Below, one piece after another: positions 1 to 7,895 of a stretch of 64,000 nt of DNA. The notes beneath the pieces are model-generated. The model did not search any database. It had not been told where the DNA came from and was given only the letters and a program-made list of their open reading frames with translations. The DNA comes from Desulfosporosinus metallidurans (GTDB taxonomy: Bacteria > Bacillota > Desulfitobacteriia > Desulfitobacteriales > Desulfitobacteriaceae), in assembly GCF_001936615.1 (NCBI RefSeq), contig NZ_MLBF01000001.1, positions 186,001 through 250,000 on the forward strand. The letters are read 5' to 3'. The translations under genes were made by a program, and so were the position numbers. The stretch's first letter is position 1. Every line of letters starts with the position of its first letter.

Positions 1-1
1 T

Positions 2-109
2 TTAACCAACGACCAAATTGAAGAGGTCAAAGCATTAGAGACTAAATTTAATAACTCTCATCCCAATAGTCAAGAAACTATTTTGATTGCTTATGCTAAT
101 CCTAAATAA
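2..109 (+). CDS. 3' end of an unidentified gene (partial)
   Basis: An open frame runs in from the left edge and ends at a TAA at 107-109, giving 35 C-terminal residues (ending AYANPK). The fragment is hydrophilic with no motif I recognise. A Shine-Dalgarno-like AAGGAGG overlaps the stop, but no start codon follows it on the plus strand. The next gene is on the other strand and converges on this one. The function cannot be stated from this piece. Confidence 0.4.
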   Translation, partial: LTNDQIEEVKALETKFNNSHPNSQETILIAYANPK

Positions 110-138
110 GGAGGATACTTCCGGCCATACATCAGAAA

Positions 139-570
139 TCAGGACTTTTTGTAGTGCCGGCAACTTCCAGCCAAATATTGCTGAACTTGAGGCTGAATGT
201 CCTCAGTTTCCATATTAAGATGCATCAACCGAAACTTGGCTTGAATAATCCCTTTTACACACTCAAGTGTAAGGTCTGTTAAATGAGTACATCCTTGTTC
301 AAGCCCAACTGCTGCTTGAATCTGCTTGCGAACATAACGGTTTAAGTTAACTCCTATCAGTTTTTTAATTTTTTCTTGGGTTTGCCCACAATCTGAATGA
401 GGTGCTCGGCGGAATTCGCCCTCAGCTGAAGTAATTGTATTACTCTCGAGGTCAACTCCTAGGGTTAAACAAAGCTCGTGATGGCTGTCCAGAAAAAAAC
501 CATCCACCGTTATTGATTTTCCGTCTATTGAACGGATATTTACAGTAATCGATCGATTAAAAAGATACAT
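139..570 (-). CDS. DUF2889 family protein
   Basis: A 143-residue soluble protein with no signal peptide or membrane segment. The middle carries the GCTHLTDL segment, with Cys and His spaced as I remember for DUF2889 proteins, whose function is unknown. The N-terminal third looks like a beta-rich half (DGFFLDSHHELCL). The ATG is supported by an AAGGAGAT ribosome-binding site about nine bases upstream. It stands alone: the gene upstream of it (CBS-ACT) is separated by about 180 bases that contain a long hairpin. Family assignment is from memory of the motif and is moderately sure. Confidence 0.65.
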   Translation of the reverse strand: MYLFNRSITVNIRSIDGKSITVDGFFLDSHHELCLTLGVDLESNTITSAEGEFRRAPHSDCGQTQEKIKKLIGVNLNRYVRKQIQAAVGLEQGCTHLTDLTLECVKGIIQAKFRLMHLNMETEDIQPQVQQYLAGSCRHYKKS

Positions 571-646
571 TACTTACTCCATCTCCTTAGTTCGCTATCT
601 TTTGTCGCTTTTTCACTTCTATTTCTATTATAAACCGTTTTGCATG

Positions 647-690
647 GAAAGGAAGTCACTGGGTGAATACCCACCCAGTGACTTCCTTTC
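647..690. terminator. Long perfect hairpin between the CBS-ACT and DUF2889 genes
   Basis: A 19-base perfect inverted repeat (647-665 against 672-690) with a six-base loop lies downstream of the minus-strand CBS-ACT gene. Neither side has a long T run, so it is a plausible but not classical terminator. It may instead be a stabilising 3' hairpin. Confidence 0.5.
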
Positions 691-752
691 TAAATTTATT
701 TTGTGCATAATGAACATTTATGTTTATTATATTTCCGCATAATTTCAGCCTG

Positions 753-1379
753 TTATTTTCTGATTCGGTAGCCTTTCTCCTCTAAAGCCGCTTTAGTCTC
801 AGCTACTTGATCGCCTTGAAGGTGTGCAAGAATCTGGACTTGATTATCCCTTAGATGATAAAAAGCAAAACTGGTAACATTAACATCAAACTGCTTAATC
901 GTCCCGGCAAGGTCTAACAAAACACCAGCTTCATCTTTTTTCTCTATGACCACACGTTGACCTGGACTGCGGGAACCCATAATATCCAAAAAGGCATCCA
1001 AAATATCGTAGCCCGTAATAATACCGACTAGTTTATCCCCGTCAAGGACAGGCAATCCTCCAATTTTATGTTCCCGCATTAATAGTGCCGCGTCCTCAAT
1101 CTGCGTGTCCGGATGACAGGTCACAACTTTTTTCAACGCTACTTCACGAATGGGAGTTTTGGCTATGAGATAATTAAGTTCAAAAATACTCAATGTAGTT
1201 GCGGGAGAAGGAGAAACCTCGCGCAGATCTCCATCTGTCACAAATCCTACCAATTTCCCCTTGTCCACCACTGGCATTCGGTCGATCTTTTTCTCTCGCA
1301 TGAGGGCCATTGTATCTGCAATTGATTCATCCGGAGTTACCGTAAAAACCTGAGATGTCATAAATTGCCGAACATACAT
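753..1379 (-). CDS. CBS-CBS-ACT domain regulatory protein (AcuB-like)
   Basis: About 209 residues. Two CBS domains (roughly residues 1-60 and 75-130, with the repeated pattern MREKKIDRMPVVD / MREHKIGGLPVLD) are followed by a C-terminal ACT domain (about 140-205). CBS pairs usually bind adenine nucleotides and ACT domains bind amino acids, so this is probably a small-molecule sensor; AcuB-like proteins have this layout. I chose the ATG at 1377-1379 because the AAAGGGGTAAGG ribosome-binding site lies directly upstream. A TTG six codons earlier would sit on that site. It follows livF by about 35 bases in the same direction, so it is likely the last gene of the branched-chain amino-acid transport operon and may sense its substrate. 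Confidence 0.8.
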   Translation of the reverse strand: MYVRQFMTSQVFTVTPDESIADTMALMREKKIDRMPVVDKGKLVGFVTDGDLREVSPSPATTLSIFELNYLIAKTPIREVALKKVVTCHPDTQIEDAALLMREHKIGGLPVLDGDKLVGIITGYDILDAFLDIMGSRSPGQRVVIEKKDEAGVLLDLAGTIKQFDVNVTSFAFYHLRDNQVQILAHLQGDQVAETKAALEEKGYRIRK

Positions 1380-1414
1380 ACACCTTACCCCTTTCAACTT
1401 TTAAACTAACTCAA

Positions 1415-2119
1415 TCACCCTCCGAGGTAGGCCTTACGGACTTCTTCACTGGCCGCTAGTTGATGCGAGTCTCCAGAAAGCACAATCTTTCCTGTCTCAA
1501 GAACATATGCCCGATTTGCTACCGAAAGAGCCATGTGCGCATTCTGTTCTACAAGTAAAATAGTTGTCCCACTAGCATTAATCTCCTTAATGATCGAAAA
1601 AATCTGTTTGACTAGAATAGGAGCCAAACCCATTGAAGGCTCATCGAGAAGAAGAAGTTGAGGTTTTGACATTAATGCTCGTCCCATGGCTAGCATTTGC
1701 TGTTCTCCGCCAGACAATGTGCCCGAAATTTGACTATTACGCTCTAAAAGACGGGGAAACAGCTCGTAAACACGTTTCATGTCTTGCTTGATCCCTGCTT
1801 TGTCCTTACGTAAGTAAGCTCCAAGCTCCAAGTTTTCGATAACGGTCATATTGGCAAACACATGCCGCCCTTCAGGAACTTGGGATATCCCTTTGGCTAC
1901 AATTGATTGAGGTGCAACACTTGCCATATTTTCACCTTTAAATGTAATCTTTCCCGTTTTGGGGCGCAATAATCCTGAGATCGTCTTAAGACTTGTGCTT
2001 TTTCCTGCACCGTTTGAGCCGATAAGAGTTACAATTTCTCCCTGATTAACCTCGAAGGAGATCCCTTTTAGAGCGTGAATGGCACCGTAGTATACATTCA
2101 CATCTTCAAGTACAAGCAT
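1415..2119 (-). CDS. livF: Branched-chain amino-acid ABC transporter ATP-binding protein LivF
   Basis: 234 residues, the usual LivF length. Walker A is at about residues 34-42 (GSNGAGKST), the ABC signature LSGGEQQ at about 135-141, and Walker B LLLLDEPS just after. LivF forms the cytoplasmic ATPase pair with LivG and powers uptake of Leu/Ile/Val through LivH-LivM. Its start codon overlaps the livG stop in a TGATG arrangement, so the two are probably translationally coupled. Substrate specificity (branched-chain or a related amino acid) is inferred from family and order, not proven. Confidence 0.93.
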   Translation of the reverse strand: MLVLEDVNVYYGAIHALKGISFEVNQGEIVTLIGSNGAGKSTSLKTISGLLRPKTGKITFKGENMASVAPQSIVAKGISQVPEGRHVFANMTVIENLELGAYLRKDKAGIKQDMKRVYELFPRLLERNSQISGTLSGGEQQMLAMGRALMSKPQLLLLDEPSMGLAPILVKQIFSIIKEINASGTTILLVEQNAHMALSVANRAYVLETGKIVLSGDSHQLAASEEVRKAYLGG

Positions 2120-2886
2120 CAGACAACCTCCTCCCCTAAATAGGCCTCAATGACTTTGGGATTACTCTTAATTTCATCTGGTGCACCTTGAGCGATAATC
2201 ATGCCATAATCCAAGACATAGATCCGTTCGCATACGCCCATCACTAAGGACATATCATGTTCGATCAAGAGAATGGTTAACTTAAACTGCTCTCTAATCC
2301 ACCGAATAAGATTCATTAGATCATGTGTTTCCTGAGGATTCATACCCGCAGCCGGCTCATCAAGCAAGAGAAGTTTGGGTTCTGTTCCCAAAGCACGAGC
2401 GATCTCAAGACGACGTTGCTCTCCATATGGCAAATTTTTAGCTGTTTCTTGAGCTTTGTCTTCAAGATGGAATATCTTGAGTAGCTCCATGGCTTTACGT
2501 TCCATTTCTGCTTCCCCTGAGTAATAGCCTGGCAGACGAAATACGGCACTGGCTGTACTATAAGAAGTCCGTTGATGATAGGCAATCTTGACATTATCGA
2601 TGACACTCAAATCACTGAATAAACGGATATTTTGAAACGTTCGTGCCATCCCTCGCTGGGTGACTTGATACGGTTTAAGCCCACTCAATTCTTTGTCCTG
2701 AAACGTTATTTTACCTTCAGACTTCTCGTAAACCCCTGTGAGTAAATTGAAGACGGTGGTTTTTCCGGCTCCGTTTGGACCAATAAGACCTATTAGCTCC
2801 CCTTGGTTAATCTCAATATTCAAATTCGAAACCGCTTTCAAACCGCCAAACGACTTAGAAAGATTTTCAATTTTTAGAAGCGGCAT
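2119..2886 (-). CDS. livG: Branched-chain amino-acid ABC transporter ATP-binding protein LivG
   Basis: About 255 residues with Walker A GPNGAGKTT, the signature-region PYGEQRRLEIARAL typical of LivG, Walker B LLLLDEPAAGMNPQE and the H-loop EHDMSLVM. It is the second ATPase of the Liv importer. The ATG at 2884-2886 is preferred over an in-frame GTG nine bases upstream, because a GAAGGG ribosome-binding site sits eight bases before the ATG and touches the GTG. The gene overlaps the end of livM by about 20 bases, consistent with one operon livJ-livH-livM-livG-livF. Confidence 0.93.
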   Translation of the reverse strand: MPLLKIENLSKSFGGLKAVSNLNIEINQGELIGLIGPNGAGKTTVFNLLTGVYEKSEGKITFQDKELSGLKPYQVTQRGMARTFQNIRLFSDLSVIDNVKIAYHQRTSYSTASAVFRLPGYYSGEAEMERKAMELLKIFHLEDKAQETAKNLPYGEQRRLEIARALGTEPKLLLLDEPAAGMNPQETHDLMNLIRWIREQFKLTILLIEHDMSLVMGVCERIYVLDYGMIIAQGAPDEIKSNPKVIEAYLGEEVV

Positions 2887-3820
2887 TTTTGTCACCCTTC
2901 TTTCCCAGGAAACTTAAACTAAATTCTTTTGTTCCTAATAGTCCCGTGGGTCTAAAGATCATCATCACGATCAAAAGTACCGCTGTAATCACAAGGCGCC
3001 ATTCTGGCAAACCAGCCAAGGCAGCTGAAGCTACTGTCATAACTATTGCTCCCACGATGCTTCCAGTCAAACTTCCCAAGCCACCGAGTACTACCATAAC
3101 TAAAATATCAAAGGATTTAAGAAAGCTAAACGTCATTGGCTGAATAATGTACATGTAATTAGCATAGATTCCACCGGCCAATCCGGCAAAAAAGGCGCCG
3201 ATTGTAAACGCGATAATCTTATATTTGGTTGTGTTAATACCCATTGCATCCGCGGCTATTTCGTTCTCTCGAATGGAGATACAGGCTCGCCCATGCGTAG
3301 AATTGATGAAATTACGGATAATAAGGATACTTAAAACAGTGAGCCAAAACGCCCATGTCCAGTTAATCGTTTTAGGAACCGAAAATCCCGAAGCTCCACC
3401 GACATACTCTGTATTTAAAAAGATAATCCGTACAATCTCCCCGAGTCCAAGGGTAGCGATGGCTAAGTAGTCTCCTTTAAGCCGTAATGTCGGAAGTCCA
3501 ATCAAGAAACCTGCGACAGCAGAAACTAGCGCACCAATAAGAAGTGCCAAAATAAGTGGTCCATGAAATTTTACGATGACGATCGCTGCCAAATATCCTC
3601 CAATCGCCATAAATCCTGCATGTCCGATAGAAAACTGACCGGTAATCCCATTAATTAGATTTAAGCTACTTGATAAAATTACGTAAATACAAATCTGAAT
3701 CAAAGTAAGCGCGACAAAGGGAGGCAAGACATCCATGAAAATACTGCCTTGAACGATGCCATAAATAAGAAGGACTCCTAGTAAGGTCACAAGGCTTTGA
3801 CGATTCACCCATTTACCCAT
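2867..3820 (-). CDS. livM: Branched-chain amino-acid ABC transporter permease LivM
   Basis: About 317 residues, highly hydrophobic with roughly eight to ten membrane segments. It contains the family hallmarks NLINGITGQFSIGHAGFMAIGGY near the N terminus and LRLKGDYLAIATLGLGEI in the middle. With LivH it forms the membrane channel. The C-terminal tail (GKKGDKNAASKN) is charged and cytoplasmic. Two starts are possible: ATG at 3818-3820 or GTG at 3824-3826. The spacing to livH (stop at 3830-3832) fits either, and no strong ribosome-binding site decides it. Confidence 0.92.
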   Translation of the reverse strand: MGKWVNRQSLVTLLGVLLIYGIVQGSIFMDVLPPFVALTLIQICIYVILSSSLNLINGITGQFSIGHAGFMAIGGYLAAIVIVKFHGPLILALLIGALVSAVAGFLIGLPTLRLKGDYLAIATLGLGEIVRIIFLNTEYVGGASGFSVPKTINWTWAFWLTVLSILIIRNFINSTHGRACISIRENEIAADAMGINTTKYKIIAFTIGAFFAGLAGGIYANYMYIIQPMTFSFLKSFDILVMVVLGGLGSLTGSIVGAIVMTVASAALAGLPEWRLVITAVLLIVMMIFRPTGLLGTKEFSLSFLGKKGDKNAASKN

Positions 3821-3829
3821 GTTCACTAC

Positions 3830-4720
3830 CTACACTTTCTCACGGATGTTCTTACCAAAGAGCCCGCTGGGCTTAACGATTAGAACAAGAATTAAAATTA
3901 GAAATGCCACAGCGTCACGCCATGTTGACCATCCGAGACCACTGACAAAGGATTCCGTAAGTCCTAAGAAAAACCCTCCGACCATGGCACCAGGGATGAT
4001 GCCAATTCCACCGAGAACTGCAGCCACGAATGCCTTAAGCCCCGGAATGATTCCCATTAAAGGATCGATCGTATTAAAGTATACCCCCATCAACACCCCA
4101 GCGGCGGCCGCAAGTCCTGATCCGATAGCAAAAGTCGCTGAAATTGTGTTATTCACATTAATTCCCATCAATAGGGCTGCTTCCGTATCAAACGACACCG
4201 CACGCATTGCTTTACCAATCTTTGAATATTGTACAGTAACATGAAGTAATACCATAAGGATAATTGAAGTGACAACCATGACAATATCACCGTATTTTAC
4301 AATAATTCCACCAATATTATAAATCGTATCCGGAAAAACTGGAGGATAAGTACGCACCTGCGGTGACACAAGCAACATACCACCATATTCCAAGAAGAGT
4401 GAGACACCGATAGCCGTAATCAACGATGCTATCCGTGTAACATTGCGTAACGGTTTATAAGCAATCCGTTCAACCAAAACACCGAGAATTGCACTAGCCA
4501 TCATCGCTAAAACCAATGCTGGGAGAAACGGCAGATGCAATGTTGTTGTGGCAAACCATCCTGCATAAGCCCCGACCATCATTATGTCCCCGTGAGCAAA
4601 GTTTATGAGTTTAATAATGCCGTATACCATGGTATAACCCAAAGCGATTAAAGCGTAAATACTACCAAGAGAAAGCCCGTTTACAATCTGCTGTAAAAAT
4701 TGCTGAGTTACACTTCCCAT
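3830..4720 (-). CDS. livH: Branched-chain amino-acid ABC transporter permease LivH
   Basis: 296 residues with about eight membrane segments. The N-terminal INGLSLGSIYALIALGYTMVYG... pattern and the following INFAHGD motif are typical of LivH permeases, and the late segment VLGGIGIIPGAMVGG is the conserved cytoplasmic loop that contacts the ATPases. It pairs with LivM. It lies 124 bases downstream of livJ, with a strong hairpin-plus-T-run terminator in that gap. The binding protein is therefore probably made in excess, with partial read-through into the permease and ATPase genes. Confidence 0.93.
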   Translation of the reverse strand: MGSVTQQFLQQIVNGLSLGSIYALIALGYTMVYGIIKLINFAHGDIMMVGAYAGWFATTTLHLPFLPALVLAMMASAILGVLVERIAYKPLRNVTRIASLITAIGVSLFLEYGGMLLVSPQVRTYPPVFPDTIYNIGGIIVKYGDIVMVVTSIILMVLLHVTVQYSKIGKAMRAVSFDTEAALLMGINVNNTISATFAIGSGLAAAAGVLMGVYFNTIDPLMGIIPGLKAFVAAVLGGIGIIPGAMVGGFFLGLTESFVSGLGWSTWRDAVAFLILILVLIVKPSGLFGKNIREKV

Positions 4721-4752
4721 ATTTCCACTCCTATTCCCGAATAATTATTATA

Positions 4753-4784
4753 AAAAGGAGGGAGGGTTGTCCTCCCTCCTTTCC
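4753..4784 (-). terminator. Rho-independent terminator/attenuator between livJ and livH
   Basis: Read on the minus strand, a 12-13 base stem (AAAGGAGGGAGG against its complement) with a tiny loop is followed by TTTTT. It lies just after the livJ stop and before livH, the usual place for a partial terminator that raises binding protein over permease. Confidence 0.8.
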
Positions 4785-4844
4785 TATAGCAGGAATCTCG
4801 ACATCCATACGCCTCTTTATCCGGGCCCTTGCTGTACCAAGAAA

Positions 4845-6011
4845 TTATTTTGGATTGATCTTTGTCATAAATACACTCTTACCATCTTTAAACTGCAATA
4901 TAGCAGCGCTCTTCACAGGGTTATGTGTTTTTGGATCAACTGTTAACATACCGCTAACCCCTTGGAATCCCTTTGTATTTTCCAGGGCACTTCGCAACTT
5001 TTCGCTATCTGTACTTCCAGCGCTCTCAATTGCTTTAATAAGCATATTCGCTGCGTCATACCCCAATGCAGCAAAGGTATCGGGATCGGCATTATATTTA
5101 GCTTTAAAATCTTTGATGAATTGAGCCATACCCGGATCGTCCATAGCTCCATGATTGACATAATAAGTATTATCAAGGGGGGCTTTCCCAGCAACGTCTA
5201 CAAGTTGTGGGGAACCCCAGCCGTCTCCACCAAGAAATACCTGGTTCATTTGCATTTCACGAGCTTGTTTCACAATTAGACCAACTTCTTGATAATAACC
5301 CGGCACAAAGACAACATCTGGGTTTGCAGCTTTGATACGCGTCAGAGTTGCACGGAAGTCTTTATCACTACCAGCTACATACTGTTCTTTTGCCACAATT
5401 TGTCCGCCGGATTTTTTGAAATTTTCTTCAAAAGCGGCAGCTAGGCCTTTTGAATAGTCTCCTTTTTGGTCAATAAACAGTGCTGCTTTTTTTAGTTTAA
5501 GATTATCACTGGCAAAGTTTGCAGCCACTTGACCTTGGAAGGGGTCGATAAAGCAGGCCCGGAAGATCCATGGTTTTACCTGCCCATTTTCTACCGTCAC
5601 TTTATCCGCTGTCCCTGTTGGCGTAATCAACGGAACTTTGCTATCAGTGACCACTTGTGCCGCAGCCAACGTGTCTCCACTTGTCATGGGTCCCAAAATA
5701 GCGACAACTTTATCTTGTGATGCTAGCTTAGTTGCGGACGCGGTAGATTCCCCTGCATCAGACTTGTTATCAGCGGATACGTATTCTAACTTTTTCCCGC
5801 CTAAGACTCCTCCTTTAGCATTTTGCTGGTCAAACGCTAACTTAATCGCTTTCTCCGCAGCCTGACCAAACATCGCCGTTCCACCACTTAACTCAAGATC
5901 TCCACCAACCTTAATAACTTCGGCTGCCTTGGGTGCAGCGGTTGTTCCGCAACCGGTTACGAGAGAAAGACTCAACAGTGCTACACTCGCCATTGTAAAT
6001 ACTTTTCTCAA
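4845..6011 (-). CDS. livJ: Branched-chain amino-acid ABC transporter substrate-binding lipoprotein (copy 1)
   Basis: 388 residues. A lipoprotein signal peptide ends at the lipobox LVTGC (Cys21), followed by the type I periplasmic-binding fold of LivJ/LivK proteins: VGGDLELSGGTAMFGQA at the start, then ADNKSDAGESTA, and GYYQEVGLIVKQAREM in the hinge region. In a Gram-positive cell it would be anchored to the outer face of the membrane and feed LivHM. It is closely similar to the next protein upstream (6314-7486) along its whole length, so the pair is a tandem duplication. A terminator follows it. Confidence 0.92.
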   Translation of the reverse strand: MRKVFTMASVALLSLSLVTGCGTTAAPKAAEVIKVGGDLELSGGTAMFGQAAEKAIKLAFDQQNAKGGVLGGKKLEYVSADNKSDAGESTASATKLASQDKVVAILGPMTSGDTLAAAQVVTDSKVPLITPTGTADKVTVENGQVKPWIFRACFIDPFQGQVAANFASDNLKLKKAALFIDQKGDYSKGLAAAFEENFKKSGGQIVAKEQYVAGSDKDFRATLTRIKAANPDVVFVPGYYQEVGLIVKQAREMQMNQVFLGGDGWGSPQLVDVAGKAPLDNTYYVNHGAMDDPGMAQFIKDFKAKYNADPDTFAALGYDAANMLIKAIESAGSTDSEKLRSALENTKGFQGVSGMLTVDPKTHNPVKSAAILQFKDGKSVFMTKINPK

Positions 6012-6179
6012 TTCTTTTACCCCTCTCTTTTCATTAGCCTTTTACATGATTCTTTTCCTGCCCATGCAGGGGCTAATCTTTTGATAACCTGCTTCGCTAG
6101 CATTTTTAGTATATCCGTGCTCCCCTCCGCAATTCACCTCCAATTTTTGCCTCTAATTACTCTTTTACGGATAACCGTA

Positions 6180-6226
6180 GTAAAACCCCAGTCAAAGAAA
6201 GCGAGTCTTATTGACCGAGGTTTTAC
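6180..6226. terminator. Hairpin in the 302-base gap between the two livJ genes
   Basis: An imperfect inverted repeat (GTAAAACC at 6180-6187 against GGTTTTAC at 6219-6226, extended inward by GGTCAA/TTGAC) lies downstream of the minus-strand livJ copy 2. No T run follows on the minus strand, so termination is uncertain. The rest of 6012-6313 is AT-rich with the ribosome-binding region of livJ copy 1; I see no gene in it. Confidence 0.4.
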
Positions 6227-6313
6227 CCATACATCAGAGGCTGTTGAATAACAACTTCTTATTACATATTCTATATACAATAGCCCAAATTTACAAGCAG
6301 TTGAATGCAAAGT

Positions 6314-7486
6314 TTAATTTGGTTCTACCTTGGTTAAAAAGGTGTTCTTTCCATTCTTCATCTCAATTATAACAGCACTTTTTACAGGATTATGTGTTTT
6401 AGGATCAATATTGGTCTCCCCACTTAATCCCTTAAAACCCTTCATATTTTCTAGAGCCGACCTTACTTTTTCTCCGTTTGTATCCCCTGCAGTTTCAAAA
6501 GCCTTGATAAGCATATTGGCTGCATCATATGCTAAAGCCGCCATGGCATCCGGTTCAATTTTATATTTTGCTTTATACTCTTTAACGAACGATGCCATAG
6601 CTGGATCGTCAATGGCGACCATATTAACAAAATAAGTGTTATTTAAGGCATCTGCTCCGGCAATCTTCAGGAGGTCTGGGGAATCCCAACCATCTCCTCC
6701 CATCATAGGTTGCTTCATCCCCATTTCACGGGCTTGTTTAACTATGAGCCCCACTTCCTGATAATACCCTGGGATGAACACATAGTCCGGATTAGCCGAT
6801 TTCGCTCGCGTTAGCGTGGCACGAAAATCTTTATCACTGGAGGCGACGTACTGCTCTGTATCTACAATAGTGCCGTTCCCCTTCTTAAAGTTGCTGATAA
6901 ACGCTTCCGCTAGTCCTTTAGAATAATCGCTTTTCTGATCAATAAAAACCGCTGCAGTTTTAGCTTTCAAATTATTCAGTGCAAACTTAGCTGCCACTTC
7001 ACCTTGAAATGGATCGATAAAGCATGCCCGGAAAATCCAAGGTTTCACTTGTCCATTCTCCACAGTAACCTTGACATTCGTCGATGTTGGAGAGAGCAAC
7101 GGTATCTTGCTATCTGTAGCCACCTGCGAGGCTGCCAACGTATCTGTACTGGCATACGATCCAAGAATGGCAACAACTTTATCTTGTCCAATAAGTTTGG
7201 TTACAGCGGCAGTTGATTCGCCGGCGTCCGATTTGTTGTCCGCACTAACATTCTGTAACTTCTTACCGAGCACACCTCCTTTGGCATTTTGTTGCTCGAA
7301 GGCAAGGTCAATCCCATTCACAGAGGATTTACCAAACGTTGCATTTGCACCACTCAATTCAAAATTACTTCCTACTTTAATAACTTCACTACTTCCAGCG
7401 CTCCCCGATGTGGCATTCGTCCCACATCCAATTAAAAGGGTGGCGCTTAGCAAGACTCCTGTTATAACGGTTAATATCTTTCGCAT
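6314..7486 (-). CDS. livJ: Branched-chain amino-acid ABC transporter substrate-binding lipoprotein (copy 2)
   Basis: 390 residues. The signal peptide ends in lipobox LLIGC (Cys21), followed by a LivJ-type binding protein nearly collinear with the 4845-6011 product. Blocks such as ADNKSDAGESTA, PGYYQEVGLIVKQAREMGM and FRACFIDPFQG are shared. Differences are concentrated in the N-terminal linker and in surface segments, so the two may differ in ligand preference (inference). It is the first gene of the liv run, with about 400 non-coding bases upstream that probably hold the promoter. Confidence 0.92.
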   Translation of the reverse strand: MRKILTVITGVLLSATLLIGCGTNATSGSAGSSEVIKVGSNFELSGANATFGKSSVNGIDLAFEQQNAKGGVLGKKLQNVSADNKSDAGESTAAVTKLIGQDKVVAILGSYASTDTLAASQVATDSKIPLLSPTSTNVKVTVENGQVKPWIFRACFIDPFQGEVAAKFALNNLKAKTAAVFIDQKSDYSKGLAEAFISNFKKGNGTIVDTEQYVASSDKDFRATLTRAKSANPDYVFIPGYYQEVGLIVKQAREMGMKQPMMGGDGWDSPDLLKIAGADALNNTYFVNMVAIDDPAMASFVKEYKAKYKIEPDAMAALAYDAANMLIKAFETAGDTNGEKVRSALENMKGFKGLSGETNIDPKTHNPVKSAVIIEMKNGKNTFLTKVEPN

Positions 7487-7757
7487 TCCGTTATTCCTCC
7501 TTCTTTGATCTCTCTTTGATCCAAATTTTTCTCCATTATTAAGTCTTTGTCATCTTTAGATTCTTCGCTTTATAAATAGAACGCAATAAATGTATGAGTC
7601 CGTAATCGCTAAAGATTTGCCCTTTCACCCCCTTTTATTCCCTCAAAGTAAATGCCCCTGAACACTGCGCTAAAGAAAAGTTGGCTTTTTACCAAGCTTC
7701 TTTGTCGAGGGAAACCCTGTACATATGCCACCCAAAAATTTTCTTTCTGATTGGCAA
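7487..7757. other. Intergenic region upstream of livJ copy 2, with a degenerate repeat copy
   Basis: No credible gene. About 7670-7757 resembles the dispersed intergenic repeat seen at 17.5 and 35.1 kb: it keeps a GTTGGCT...CCAAGC palindrome, then ATGCCACCC and TTTCTTTCTGATTGG. The open frames here lack ribosome-binding sites. The promoter of the liv operon should lie in 7490-7660 but I cannot pick a clear one. Confidence 0.4.
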
Positions 7758-7786
7758 AATAAAAAAACCTCCCTGACCCAGGGAGG
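7758..7786 (-). terminator. Rho-independent terminator of selB
   Basis: Read on the minus strand: a perfect eight-base stem CCTCCCTG/CAGGGAGG with a three-base loop (7768-7786), followed by seven Ts and then ATTTT. It lies about 110 bases beyond the selB stop, just before the degenerate repeat. Confidence 0.88.
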
Positions 7787-7895
7787 AAAACCTAGGCAAA
7801 TTGTTATCATACAGGCCACTAAAATTAAAGCCATTTTATAACTATTGTGCCACAGTGTCAACGATTTTGTTTTTCTGGACAATACATATGTATTC

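Noticed and set aside
7487..7757. T-box or other leader RNA before the liv operon
   Set aside because: I looked for a T-box core and specifier loop and saw none; the part nearest selB is a decayed repeat.
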